In this document: one piece after another, positions 1-7,412 of the stretch | How positions within the stretch are numbered: the stretch's first letter is position 1 | Layout: each line of letters begins with the position of its first letter | NCBI RefSeq assembly: GCF_003837805.1 | Contig: NZ_RQIT01000001.1 | Span: 372,001-436,000 of the forward strand | DNA from: Bradyrhizobium sp. RP6 | Lineage (GTDB): Bacteria > Pseudomonadota > Alphaproteobacteria > Rhizobiales > Xanthobacteraceae | Direction of reading: 5' to 3' | Length of the DNA stretch: 64,000 nt | Position numbers and translations under genes: made by a program | Notes under the pieces: model-generated | What the model was told of the DNA's origin: nothing | What the model saw: the letters and a program-made list of their open reading frames with translations, nothing else | Database searches by the model: none

Positions 1-52
1 CGCGGCCTTCGCGCGACTCGAATCCGAGCAGCGCGGACTCTTGAGCGACTGA
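1..52 (+). CDS. C-terminal end of a phage tail protein (probably tape measure), partial
   Basis: Frame 2 reads an open C-terminus ending in ESEQRGLLSD and a TGA at 50-52, two bases before the next ATG. In P2-type tail operons the gene immediately before U is the tape measure protein, so that is the likely identity. Only 16 residues lie in the window, so nothing in the residues themselves proves the function. Confidence 0.5.
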   Translation, partial: AAFARLESEQRGLLSD

Positions 53-54
53 TC

Positions 55-441
55 ATGCAAAGCACCGTTCTTCTCGCGCTCGGCGCGTACCGCTTCTCGA
101 TCAACAATGCCGCCTACCAGAAGTTCGACCGGACCTCTGCATGGCGCTGGCCGTCCACGGAGCGCATCGGCATGGCCCCGGCTCCGCAGTATGTCGGCCC
201 CGGCGAGGACACGATCACGCTCGATGGCGTGATCTATCCGCACTATCGCGGCGGGCTGCGGCAGGTCGATCAGATGCGGGCGCAAGCCGGTCTTGGGCAG
301 CCGCTCCCTCTCGTTACCGGCTTCGGCCGCTATCTCGGGAACTACGTGATCGAGAAGATCAGGGAGGGGCAAGAGACCCTGATGTCGGACGGCGCCCCCC
401 GTAAGATCGAGTTCACGATTGAACTGAAGGCTTACGTCTGA
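55..441 (+). CDS. Phage tail protein U (P2 GpU family)
   Basis: This 128-residue protein is of GpU type. It has an N-terminal strand with LLALGAYRF, a conserved segment GEDTITLDGVIYPHYRGG (about residues 50-67) and the RKIEFTIELKAY ending typical of the family. In P2-like contractile tails GpU acts at the tail terminus after tube polymerisation. It starts two bases after the preceding stop, and its own stop overlaps the ATG of gene X (TGATG), so the two are probably translationally coupled. The order tape measure, U, X, D matches the P2 late operon. The family assignment is strong. The exact structural role in this phage is inferred from P2. Confidence 0.87.
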   Translation: MQSTVLLALGAYRFSINNAAYQKFDRTSAWRWPSTERIGMAPAPQYVGPGEDTITLDGVIYPHYRGGLRQVDQMRAQAGLGQPLPLVTGFGRYLGNYVIEKIREGQETLMSDGAPRKIEFTIELKAYV

Positions 442-647
442 TGGAGCAATACATCACCATCGAAGGCGATACGGTTGACCTGATCGCCTACAACCGCTTC
501 GGCGTCACGCACGGCGCGACGGAGGCGATCTTGCGCGCGAACCCCGGCCTTGCTGCGGCGGGGACGAAGCTCCCCCAGGGGATGACCATCAACATCCCGG
601 CCTTCACCGTGAAGAAGGCCAAGACGGCCGCGAGGATTTGGTCGTGA
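441..647 (+). CDS. Phage tail protein X (LysM-like GpX)
   Basis: A 68-residue protein with the LysM-like GpX pattern. It opens with YITIEGDTVDLIAYNRFG and closes with the motif LPQGMTINIPAF, where a short proline-rich strand ends the fold. GpX is a small essential tail component of P2-like phages, located next to U and D. The ATG shares its first base with the stop of U. The stop overlaps the GTG start of gene D by four bases (GTGA at 644-647). Length and position both match the family, so the call is firm, although its biochemical role is poorly known even in P2. Confidence 0.87.
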   Translation: MEQYITIEGDTVDLIAYNRFGVTHGATEAILRANPGLAAAGTKLPQGMTINIPAFTVKKAKTAARIWS

Positions 648-1714
648 CGCCCGCTGCGCGCATCCTGCTCGACGGCCGCGACATCACGGCCAACCTGATC
701 CCGGCCCCGTTCGGCCTGCCCTTGGAAGGCGGCGGGCATGTCATCCCCGGCGGCGTCCTGGGCGGCGGACCGCTGCTCTCGCTGACCGTTCAGGACAACG
801 AAGGCAAGAAGTCCGATAGTTGCGAGCTTGAAATCGACAATCGCGAGTACATCCCCGCGCCGGGCAAGGGCTCGAAGCTTCAGGTCTCGCTCGGCTTCGT
901 CGAGACCGGCGTCAACTACATGGGCACCTTCCTGATCGACTCTTGGACGAAGAAGGGGCGACCGAAGATCATGACCGTGACGGCGAAGGCCGCCGGTCTC
1001 ACGACCGAGATCAAATCGCCGAAGTCGCGCTCCTATCATGAGAAGAGCGTGGACGACATCGTGCAGTATATCGCCGGGCGCAACGGGTTGTCGGCCATCG
1101 TCAACGGCGAGGTCGGCGGGATCAAGATCGACCATATCGATCAGTCGAGCGAGTCCGACCTGAACTTCCTGACGCGCTTGGCGGGCCGCGTGGGCGCGAA
1201 TTTCAAGCTGGCTGACGAGAAGGTCATCTTTAACAAGGCGGGCTCTGGCGTGCTCCCTAGCGGCGGCGCGGCCCCTGTCTTCGTGCTGACCGAAGTCGGC
1301 GTCACCGATTGGGATTGCACCGGCTCGACGCGCGGTGACTACAAGTCGGTCGAGGCCGCGTGGCACAACATCAAGAAGGGCGAGCGCGAGTGGGTGAAGG
1401 AAGGCGGCGGGTCGCCGGTCTTTCGCAGCCGCAAGCTCTTCAAGACGAAGGAAGAGGCGGAGGCGCAGGCCAAGGCCACGAAGGGCGCGCTCGCTCGCGG
1501 CAAGAAGGTCTTCGCCGCCAACTTCCTGGGTCGCACTGAGATGTTCGCCGGTGCGGGCATCACGGCCATCGGCTTCGATCCCGACTGCGACGGCAGCTAC
1601 ACGATCAAGTCGGCGACGCATCGCCTGAACGATCAGGGCCTCACGACGCGCATCTCTTGCGAGACTTCGGGCGAGGGAAGCGATGATTTTTGGGGCGGCG
1701 GCGGCGGGGAGTAG
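644..1714 (+). CDS. Phage late control protein D / tail hub protein GpD
   Basis: A protein of about 356 residues of the phage late-control-D family, equivalent to P2 GpD and to the hub of other contractile systems. Seen features are a beta-rich N-terminal half (LTVQDNEGKKSDSCELEIDNR, QVSLGFVETG), the segment YHEKSVDDIVQYIAGRNGL, and SSESDLNFLTRLAGRVGANFKLADEK, a typical hub motif. GTG at 644 is the preferred start because it overlaps the X stop and has GAGGA at 632-636 seven bases upstream; a TTG at 638 is an alternative. The C-terminus is glycine-rich. GpD sits at the tail tip and connects tube and spike. This is known for the family, not shown here. Confidence 0.87.
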   Translation: MTPAARILLDGRDITANLIPAPFGLPLEGGGHVIPGGVLGGGPLLSLTVQDNEGKKSDSCELEIDNREYIPAPGKGSKLQVSLGFVETGVNYMGTFLIDSWTKKGRPKIMTVTAKAAGLTTEIKSPKSRSYHEKSVDDIVQYIAGRNGLSAIVNGEVGGIKIDHIDQSSESDLNFLTRLAGRVGANFKLADEKVIFNKAGSGVLPSGGAAPVFVLTEVGVTDWDCTGSTRGDYKSVEAAWHNIKKGEREWVKEGGGSPVFRSRKLFKTKEEAEAQAKATKGALARGKKVFAANFLGRTEMFAGAGITAIGFDPDCDGSYTIKSATHRLNDQGLTTRISCETSGEGSDDFWGGGGGE

Positions 1715-1782
1715 GGCTACCCGAACGGCCCTGCGCGGAATGCAACGATTGGCAATGATGTCTTCAGCAAACGGAGACATCC

Positions 1783-2691
1783 ATGTCGATCACGATCAAG
1801 AATGGAATGGGCTTTCGAAACGGCGTGGCGATGCCGTTCAAGAAGAGCCCGAACCACGGCGGCGCGCTGAAGCCGCGCTTCATCGTCATCCACGACACTG
1901 CCTCGGGCCTCAAGGACGACGGCGACATTTCGTGGCTGACCAATCCGGCGGCGAAGGTCTCGGCGCATGTCGTCGTGAGCCGTCAGGGCAAGATCACCCA
2001 GCTTGTGCCGTTCAATGTCGTGGCGTGGCACGCCGGGCAGTCCCAATGGAAGGGGCTGAAGTTTCTGAACAGCTATGCGGTCGGCATCGAGATCGACAAC
2101 CCCGGCAAGCTTCAGAAGGTGTCGGACGGCGTCTACAAGAACGATGTCTGCACCATCGACACCAACAAGGACCCGTCGCTGAAGGTCGAGTATGCGAAGA
2201 CCACGGCGCACGGGGCGGGCTATTGGCTCCACTACAGCCCCGAGCAGATCGCGGCCGTCACCGACCTCTGCGCCGCGCTCGCCGAGACCTTCAAGATCGA
2301 GGACATCATCACGCATTGGATGATCTCACCCGGTCGGAAGATCGATACCAATCCGTTGTATCCGCTCGATCAGTTGCGCGCTTCGGCGCTGCCCTACAAG
2401 CCGGTGGGTCTGATGGCGATGCCGGAAGACGGCGAGCGCCACGACTCCGACGAGTCCGGCGAAGAGCCCGTCACGCTCGAACCGCACAGCGGCGTGCGGG
2501 ATGAAAGCGCGACGAAGCCGGACAGGCTGAAGGCGTTCATCAAGAGCAAGATCACTGCCGTATCCGGCCTGTTCGGCGGCTTGTCGGTCACTTCCTTCCT
2601 GGGCGTGCTTCAGGATTGGAAGGTGATCGTCGCCCTGGGCACCTTCATCCTGATCGGCCTCGCCCTCTGGATTTGGTTGGAGAAGGAATGA
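1783..2691 (+). CDS. Endolysin: N-acetylmuramoyl-L-alanine amidase (Amidase_2) with C-terminal membrane anchor
   Basis: The N-terminal 200 residues form an Amidase_2/PGRP domain. It has IVIHDTAS (zinc-ligand His37), SAHVVVSRQG, VAWHAG (His83), GIEIDN and a C-terminal THWMISPGRKIDTNP block carrying the second His and the Lys/Asp region. It should cleave the bond between muramic acid and the stem peptide during lysis. After an acidic linker, residues about 265-298 form one hydrophobic helix ending WIWLEKE. The anchor is therefore C-terminal rather than the N-terminal signal-anchor of SAR endolysins. A GGAG lies upstream. The stop overlaps the spanin ATG (ATGA), placing it first in the lysis block. 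Confidence 0.87.
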   Translation: MSITIKNGMGFRNGVAMPFKKSPNHGGALKPRFIVIHDTASGLKDDGDISWLTNPAAKVSAHVVVSRQGKITQLVPFNVVAWHAGQSQWKGLKFLNSYAVGIEIDNPGKLQKVSDGVYKNDVCTIDTNKDPSLKVEYAKTTAHGAGYWLHYSPEQIAAVTDLCAALAETFKIEDIITHWMISPGRKIDTNPLYPLDQLRASALPYKPVGLMAMPEDGERHDSDESGEEPVTLEPHSGVRDESATKPDRLKAFIKSKITAVSGLFGGLSVTSFLGVLQDWKVIVALGTFILIGLALWIWLEKE

Positions 2692-3194
2692 TCAGGGACT
2701 TTTTTGTGAGCTTGAACGACAAGCTCGGGCTCGGCGATCTGCTTTGGCAGATCGCGGCCTCCGACGTGGTGATCCTCTCGCTCGCGGCTCTCGTCTTCGT
2801 CTGCGTGATCGTCGGCCACTTCCCGATCATCAGCAAGCTCCCGATGGTTGCGCCTTACGCCGCCGTGGCGGCGGTTCTCGTCTACGTCTTCTTGGCGGCG
2901 CAGGCATTCCTTGTCGGCTACCGCTTCGCGGATGGCCGAGCCGAAGCCAAGGCGCTGCGCGAAGCGATCTCTGCCCGTGACGGCGTGATCGAGGGGCAGC
3001 GCAAGAGCCTCAACATGGTGTTCGAGGCAGCCGAGACCGCCGTGAAGCAACGTGATGAAGCGGCGCAGCGCGCCCAAGAAGCTCAGGACCAAATCGATGA
3101 CTATGAAAAGCGCCTCAAGGATCGCCCGAACGCTGCTTGCCTGCTCACTCCTGACGATTTCGCTGGCGGCGTGTCAAACCACGGCAAGCGTTAG
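2688..3194 (+). CDS. Inner-membrane spanin (Rz-like)
   Basis: The 168-residue product has two hydrophobic segments (about residues 24-45 and 52-76) followed by a long charged, Ala/Glu/Gln-rich coiled coil (KALREAISARDGVIEGQRKS through DDYEKRLKDRP). It ends with the CLLTPDDF segment typical of Rz C-termini. Inner-membrane spanins join an outer-membrane lipoprotein partner to fuse the two membranes at the end of lysis. The ATG overlaps the endolysin stop. Its last 92 bases overlap the o-spanin gene in another frame, the classic Rz/Rz1 nested layout. Two N-terminal helices rather than one is a small departure from lambda Rz. Confidence 0.8.
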   Translation: MIRDFFVSLNDKLGLGDLLWQIAASDVVILSLAALVFVCVIVGHFPIISKLPMVAPYAAVAAVLVYVFLAAQAFLVGYRFADGRAEAKALREAISARDGVIEGQRKSLNMVFEAAETAVKQRDEAAQRAQEAQDQIDDYEKRLKDRPNAACLLTPDDFAGGVSNHGKR

Positions 3195-3393
3195 CCCGCA
3201 GCCCGAGTTCTCGGTGCCGCACGAGTCGACTCTCGTTCTCGACCCGGCCCCGAAGAGCAGGCAGATCAAGCCCGGCATCGACGCGCGCGTTGCATGGAAG
3301 CTGGAAGAGGCGCGTGCAGACGAGAACGCTCGCCGCCTCGTTACTTCCAAATCGAACGTGCGCAACGTGCGCCTGAAGGCCCAAGTCAAATGA
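3103..3393 (+). CDS. Outer-membrane spanin lipoprotein (Rz1-like), overlapping Rz
   Basis: Read in the +1 frame relative to Rz, the product from ATG 3103 begins MKSASRIARTLLACSLLTIS and continues LAAC, a lipobox with Cys at about residue 24. After it comes a short proline-containing periplasmic stretch (SVSPQPEFSVPHES). That is the organisation of an o-spanin anchored to the outer membrane by lipid. An in-frame ATG at 3097 is an alternative, and ATGs further upstream would add an N-terminus that buries the signal. At 96 residues it is longer than lambda Rz1. Its stop overlaps the next start (ATGA at 3390-3393). The call follows from lipobox plus gene overlap. Confidence 0.8.
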   Translation: MKSASRIARTLLACSLLTISLAACQTTASVSPQPEFSVPHESTLVLDPAPKSRQIKPGIDARVAWKLEEARADENARRLVTSKSNVRNVRLKAQVK

Positions 3394-3725
3394 TCACGAT
3401 CCCCGAATGGCTCATTGGCCTGCTCGGCACCGGCGCAGGCGCGGTTATCGCGCTTCTGATCCGCAACGCAGTCGCGCACACGCAGAACGCAGCGTCGGCC
3501 AAGGCAGGGCAGGCCATTGCCAATGAGGCCAAGGCGGCAGCCGCCGAAGCGCAGCGTCTCGCCGCATCGCTCGAACGCGACCTCGCGCACTTCCGCGAGA
3601 AGGTCGCCACCGAGTACGCGACCATTCAATTGCTCGACCGGATCGAAGAGCGGTTGGTTGGGGCGTTGGATCGCATCGGCGAGCGCTTCGATCAGTTTCT
3701 CTTGACGCAAGGCAAAGCAAAGTGA
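3390..3725 (+). CDS. Small phage membrane protein with coiled coil (possible holin-associated)
   Basis: A 111-residue protein with one N-terminal transmembrane segment (WLIGLLGTGAGAVIALLI). A long Ala/Glu/Arg-rich helix (AGQAIANEAKAAAAEAQRLA onward) and a C-terminal heptad-like tail (LDRIEERLVGALDRIGERF) follow. It overlaps Rz1 by ATGA and the following gene by GTGA, so it belongs to the same translationally coupled run. Phage lysis blocks often carry a small protein of this shape (holin, antiholin or membrane scaffold), but no diagnostic motif is visible. The function remains unassigned. Confidence 0.7.
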   Translation: MITIPEWLIGLLGTGAGAVIALLIRNAVAHTQNAASAKAGQAIANEAKAAAAEAQRLAASLERDLAHFREKVATEYATIQLLDRIEERLVGALDRIGERFDQFLLTQGKAK

Positions 3726-5011
3726 CCACCGACAAACAGAAGAAAGAAGCCATCGAGACCTGCCTGCGCGAGGGCTTCGTGCCGTATCGGTCCGAGCATC
3801 GCGGCAAGGGCTCTGCCGTTCTCGAAGCCACGCGCCGCCTGAAGCTGAACAAGAACACGCTGACGGATTGGGTGCGGGCGCAAGACTCCCTCGCCAATCG
3901 CGGCGAGAAGAACTTCCTGCCCAACTGGTCGCTGTACGTCGCGCCGGGCGACAAGAAGCTGCCCTCTCGCCGGGAGGTCCACGATAGCGCCTACTGGCGC
4001 ACGCGCTACAACGCGGCCGAGAAGGAACTGGCGCACATCGAAAAGCTTCTCGAAGAAGTCGGCGGCATCCGTTCGCTCGACATCCCGGCCCCGGAATGGT
4101 TGCTGAAGGCCAGCACGTCCAACCGCGCGCGTTCGGTCATGTCGATGCTCTTCACCGATCTGCACATGGGCGAGGTCGTCGATCCCGATGAAATCCTCGG
4201 GCTCAACGCCTTCAACCCGCACATCGCCGAGCAGCGCGCCAAGAAGTTCTTCCAAGCCGCATGCGAGATCGGGCCGCGCTGGGCGTCCGACACCAAGCTC
4301 GAAGGGTTGCTGCTCAACCTGGGCGGCGATCTGGTTTCCGGCGACATCCACGAAGAGCTTCGGATCACGAACGCTCTGACCTCGCATGAGCAGGTCCGTA
4401 TGGTGGTCAAGATTCTGGTCGCCGGTATCAAGCTTCTGCTCAAGGCCTATCGCCGCATCCACGTTACGTCGGTGCCCGGCAATCATGCCCGCACCACGTT
4501 CAAGCCGACCGCGAAGCTCTATGCGAAGCTGTCCTATGACACGCTTATCGCTCAGATGGTCGCAGACGCCTTTTCGGGCGATCCTCGCGTGACTTTCCAG
4601 ATCACCGTGGCAACGGACGCTGTGATCCCGGTGCTCGGCCGCACGGCCTTCCTGACGCACGGCGACAAGATGGGCACCGGCGGCGGCCAGGGCTTTGCCG
4701 GGCCGATGCTCCCCATCGTGCGCGGCACCAAGAAGGTCGAGGCGCAGCAAGCTCGCGCGGGGCGGCGGCCGGACATCATTATGCACGGCCACTATCACCA
4801 CTCGGGCAACCCCGGCAACGTGTTCTCGAACGGCGCGTTCCCCGGCTACAGCGAATACGGCAACGGCCTGCGCGCCGCGTTGGAGCCGCCGCAGCAATGG
4901 CTCTTCCTCATTCATGAGACGTGGGGCGTGCGCGAGCGGTGCGAGATCAAGCTGGAAACGCCCGCTGCCTTCCCGCGTCTGGCGAGCGCTATGCCCAAGG
5001 AGATGGCGTGA
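3722..5011 (+). CDS. Phage metallophosphoesterase with N-terminal helix-turn-helix
   Basis: This 429-residue protein carries a calcineurin-like metallophosphoesterase core. The five signature blocks appear in order: TDLHMGE (D-x-H), NLGGDLVSGD (GGD), VPGNHAR (GNH), THGDK and MHGHYHH (GHxH). These supply the ligands of a two-metal site, as in MRE11/SbcD nucleases and related phosphatases. Before it, residues about 5-50 (FVPYRSEHRGKG, ATRRLKLNKNTLTDWVRAQ) look like a helix-turn-helix. The start is GTG, overlapping the previous stop. No SbcC partner is visible in the window. It may be a phage nuclease or phosphatase; the substrate cannot be read from sequence. Confidence 0.8.
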   Translation: MTTDKQKKEAIETCLREGFVPYRSEHRGKGSAVLEATRRLKLNKNTLTDWVRAQDSLANRGEKNFLPNWSLYVAPGDKKLPSRREVHDSAYWRTRYNAAEKELAHIEKLLEEVGGIRSLDIPAPEWLLKASTSNRARSVMSMLFTDLHMGEVVDPDEILGLNAFNPHIAEQRAKKFFQAACEIGPRWASDTKLEGLLLNLGGDLVSGDIHEELRITNALTSHEQVRMVVKILVAGIKLLLKAYRRIHVTSVPGNHARTTFKPTAKLYAKLSYDTLIAQMVADAFSGDPRVTFQITVATDAVIPVLGRTAFLTHGDKMGTGGGQGFAGPMLPIVRGTKKVEAQQARAGRRPDIIMHGHYHHSGNPGNVFSNGAFPGYSEYGNGLRAALEPPQQWLFLIHETWGVRERCEIKLETPAAFPRLASAMPKEMA

Positions 5012-5100
5012 TGCTGTTGTTGCTCGCATTCATCTTTTGCCTCTGCGAAGAATCGGAGTGGGCCGCGTTCATGCTCTTCCTGTATTGGGTGCTGCTGTGA
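5011..5100 (+). CDS. Tiny hydrophobic protein (29 residues), holin candidate
   Basis: ATG at 5011 shares its base with the stop of the metallophosphoesterase gene, and its TGA overlaps the GTG of the next gene. The reading frame gives MLLLLAFIFCLCEESEWAAF then MLFLYWVLL. These are two hydrophobic stretches separated by an acidic EESEW, enough for a hairpin or a single bent helix. The coupling on both sides argues for a real gene despite its size. A membrane role is inferred from composition only, and holin is one possibility among several. Confidence 0.5.
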   Translation: MLLLLAFIFCLCEESEWAAFMLFLYWVLL

Positions 5101-5315
5101 AGGTCGCCTGGGACTACGTCTGGAACATCCTGATCGCCATCGATCAGCTTGCCAACGCGGTTCTCGGCGGCTGGCATGACGAGACCATTTCGAGCCGCCT
5201 GGGCAAGTCGATCCTGAAGGGCGGCTGGGCATCGAAGGTGCCGTGGCCGCGCTGGCTTTATGATCACTTCATCGAGTCCGTCGAGCCCGACGAAGATTGG
5301 AATATGGGCTACTGA
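5097..5315 (+). CDS. Small phage protein of unknown function (72 residues)
   Basis: GTG at 5097 overlaps the preceding stop (GTGA). The product begins MKVAWDYVWNILIAIDQLAN and ends FIESVEPDEDWNMGY. It is Trp-rich, with a central basic patch (SRLGKSILKGGWASKVPWPRW) and an acidic end. This resembles the small conserved proteins found near phage structural genes that share the AVLGGWHDETIS type of segment, but I cannot name a family. The tight gene spacing and the ordered hydrophobic N-terminus support it being expressed with its neighbours. Confidence 0.65.
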   Translation: MKVAWDYVWNILIAIDQLANAVLGGWHDETISSRLGKSILKGGWASKVPWPRWLYDHFIESVEPDEDWNMGY

Positions 5316-5371
5316 ACTGATCTCGCGCGGCGGTGTGCGACGGGCTTTCCTGTCTCTGACTTTCACAGGAT

Positions 5372-5632
5372 ATGCCCGTGCCCCGCCCCTCGAATCCTTA
5401 CGCCGTTCCCTTCGATGGTCCCGCCCTCGATTGGGTGCCGATTCTCCCGAGCGCCGATCCGCTCGCGCAGCCGATCCGCGCGATCCGCGCGAACACTGAT
5501 GGCACCGTTACCGTAACGATGAAGAAGACCGGCGCGAGCCGCACGCTCAACTTCGTCGCCGGTGAAACGCGCACGCTTTGGGCGACGCACGTTACGGCCG
5601 CGACGGCAACCGGATTGGAAGGCGCGATCTAA
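5372..5632 (+). CDS. Spike-base-like phage protein (RCAP_Rcc01079-type)
   Basis: An 86-residue protein built of a short proline-rich lead (PVPRPSNPYAVPFDGPALDW) and two beta-rich blocks: PIRAIRANTDGTVTVTMKKTG and TLNFVAGETRTLWATHVTAA. This is the pattern of the small spike base proteins described in gene transfer agents and related phages, where a positional phrase of the type 'RAIxxxxDGTVxVT' is followed by 'FxxGExxxLxxxxVxAT'. It lies directly before a small protein and the SGNH hydrolase, which would fit a receptor-binding tip. Assignment is by resemblance and moderately sure. Confidence 0.65.
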   Translation: MPVPRPSNPYAVPFDGPALDWVPILPSADPLAQPIRAIRANTDGTVTVTMKKTGASRTLNFVAGETRTLWATHVTAATATGLEGAI

Positions 5633-5817
5633 TGCGCCTCGGTCTTGGCATCAAGATTACCAAGCCCGCTGCCGGGGCGAGCGCCGCTGCTTTCGCAAAC
5701 GGTCAAGTCGCTCCCACGGGATTCCGTTGGGAGTTTGTGACTGATCGCGCGACCGGCGAGCGCGTGACGGACCGCACGAACAAAAACCAACCCGTCGTGA
5801 CGTTGGCAGGGAAGTAA
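5632..5817 (+). CDS. Small phage protein (61 residues), tip module
   Basis: ATG 5632 overlaps the stop of the spike-base-like gene by one base, and its own stop lies three bases before the SGNH hydrolase ATG. The product begins MRLGLGIKITKPAAGASAAA and contains GFRWEFVTDRATGERVTDRT. The N-terminal LGLGI-x-ITKPAAG is like the short linker proteins found in tail-tip operons. No catalytic or binding motif is seen. The context (base protein, linker, hydrolase) suggests a structural adaptor for the tip enzyme. Confidence 0.6.
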   Translation: MRLGLGIKITKPAAGASAAAFANGQVAPTGFRWEFVTDRATGERVTDRTNKNQPVVTLAGK

Positions 5818-5820
5818 ATC

Positions 5821-7080
5821 ATGGTCGATCTTAGTGCAACGGGGTACGCGAGGCTGGCTCGTCTGCGGACCATCATGGCCGCAGCGCTCAACAACAACCC
5901 CTATGAGCGGCCTGCAATGGCGACGCCGCCTACCATCACGGTTAGTTCGGGGTCGGACGCGACTCTGAAGTTTTTCACGGTCGCGGCGGCGGGTGCGCTT
6001 ACCTCTGCGGCGCTCAATCAGATCGCTTGGTACGGTGGGGTGCCGACTCCCATCCTGACTCAGTATGTCGCCATGCCGGTTTCGAGTGTGCTGCCCTCGA
6101 CCAACGGCAACATCGGCTCGGGTTTGGCCGATAAGAATCAGTGGGCGAGTGCAATCGAGTTCCTGACGGATAGCGACAAGGTGCAGTTCGGCTTCTACAC
6201 GTCGAGCGCCGTCAAGCATATGTTTCAGGTTGACGGGCAGTATGTCGATTTCGCTGGCACGCCGGGTAACGCGGCGAACAACGCGGACACGTTCTTCCTT
6301 CTGACGTTTGCGTCGCGCAAGGTCCGCCGCATTCGTGCTCTCATTCCCTCGCTTCCCTCGAAGGGGCCGTCGCTGATCAAGTCGATCCGTGTCGCTCAGA
6401 CGGCTTCGATTTGGAAGCCGAATATGTCGGAAGTGATCCGCTGCGGTTGGCTCGCCGATAGCTATGGCGAGGGAACCAATAGCGCGGCCTCGATCTATCC
6501 GGTCCCCAACGCGGCATGGCCGGTGCTGACTTGCGAGTTGCTTGGCATCCGCGATTGTCGTCAGTTAGCCGTGGGATCGACGGGCTACATCTCGACGGCT
6601 GGGGGTACGCGATCAAAGCTGCGCGACCAGTTGCCCAACTACGCCAACCAAGCGCCGTTCGATCTCTTCGTGATCTCCCACGGCTACAACGACGCATCGC
6701 AAACCCCGGCCGCGATTACCGCTGAAGCGCTGCTCGCCTACAAGGCTTTGCGGGCAGCGTATCCGAAGACGCCGATTGTTGTGCTCGGTTGTCAGGCCGG
6801 TGCTGGCGGCCCGAGCGCGGCACAGATCGCGACCGATGGCGCGATTGGTGCGGCAGTTGCTCAGTTCGCTGATCCGCTGTGCGCCTTCGCTCCGGTGTCC
6901 ACGGCCACGTCTTCGTGGCTCAATGGCACGGGCGCAATCGGCGCTACCAACGGCACGGGCAATGCTGACTTCTATGTCGATCCCGACAAGGCACATCCGG
7001 CGCTTCCCGGCGCAGAGTTCCTGTCCTTCATGTCGGCGTCGGCGATCAGAAGCTCGATCTTCGCAATGGCGGGCGTCTAG
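5821..7080 (+). CDS. SGNH/GDSL-type hydrolase tail protein
   Basis: The 419-residue product has an N-terminal beta-rich region (residues 1-190, TITVSSGSDATLKFFTVAAA), then an SGNH hydrolase domain. Block I is GWLADSYGEG with the nucleophile Ser. Block II is AVGSTGY. Block III is SHGYND with the Asn. The closing block is DPDKAHPALPGAEF with the Asp/His pair. Such domains in phage tips are usually O-deacetylases or esterases acting on host surface polysaccharide. The N-terminal part probably attaches it to the tail. Its stop TAG overlaps the stop of the opposing gene within CTAG. The substrate is unknown. Confidence 0.8.
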   Translation: MVDLSATGYARLARLRTIMAAALNNNPYERPAMATPPTITVSSGSDATLKFFTVAAAGALTSAALNQIAWYGGVPTPILTQYVAMPVSSVLPSTNGNIGSGLADKNQWASAIEFLTDSDKVQFGFYTSSAVKHMFQVDGQYVDFAGTPGNAANNADTFFLLTFASRKVRRIRALIPSLPSKGPSLIKSIRVAQTASIWKPNMSEVIRCGWLADSYGEGTNSAASIYPVPNAAWPVLTCELLGIRDCRQLAVGSTGYISTAGGTRSKLRDQLPNYANQAPFDLFVISHGYNDASQTPAAITAEALLAYKALRAAYPKTPIVVLGCQAGAGGPSAAQIATDGAIGAAVAQFADPLCAFAPVSTATSSWLNGTGAIGATNGTGNADFYVDPDKAHPALPGAEFLSFMSASAIRSSIFAMAGV

Positions 7081-7412
7081 TCGATAGCGTAGACGTTCTC
7101 CTGCGTCGTCCACACGCAGGACTTCTCTCCCTTCGGCCGAATGCACGCGACCAAGGCGTTGGGCACTTCAACGACGAAGATGTCCATGCCCTTGCCGTAT
7201 GACTTGCACCCTTCGGCCGCGCCCCTCGCGAGCCCCGCTTGAAAGTCCGTCTTCGCAGTCTTCAACACGGCCTGCAAACCTTCGAGCGTAGGGCAGGCCA
7301 GGGCGGTTGTGTGCAACACCCCGGATTGTCCAACTTCCAGGCGCTTCGCCGCGTGCGCAGAGGCGGTTGCGGCAAGCAGGGCGGCGGCAATGAGGGCTAC
7401 TCGAATGGGCAT
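7077..7412 (-). CDS. Secreted small protein of unknown function (prophage accessory gene)
   Basis: A 111-residue protein on the opposite strand to the tail genes. It has a clear signal peptide (MPIRVALIAAALLAATASAH, cleavage after AHA), so the mature product is about 88 residues. Four cysteines in the mature part (ALACPTLEG, EGCKSYG, ALVACIRP, KSCVWT) could form two disulphides. A strong GGAGG lies about seven bases before the ATG. The convergent stop codons share CTAG with the SGNH hydrolase gene. A lone antisense, exported gene at the end of the tail operon is typical of a moron, that is, a prophage gene that benefits the lysogen. No function is recognisable. Confidence 0.7.
   Translation of the reverse strand: MPIRVALIAAALLAATASAHAAKRLEVGQSGVLHTTALACPTLEGLQAVLKTAKTDFQAGLARGAAEGCKSYGKGMDIFVVEVPNALVACIRPKGEKSCVWTTQENVYAID

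Noticed and set aside
488..1780. 430-residue minus-strand frame over tail gene D
   Set aside because: Opposite to coupled tail genes U, X and D; no motif.
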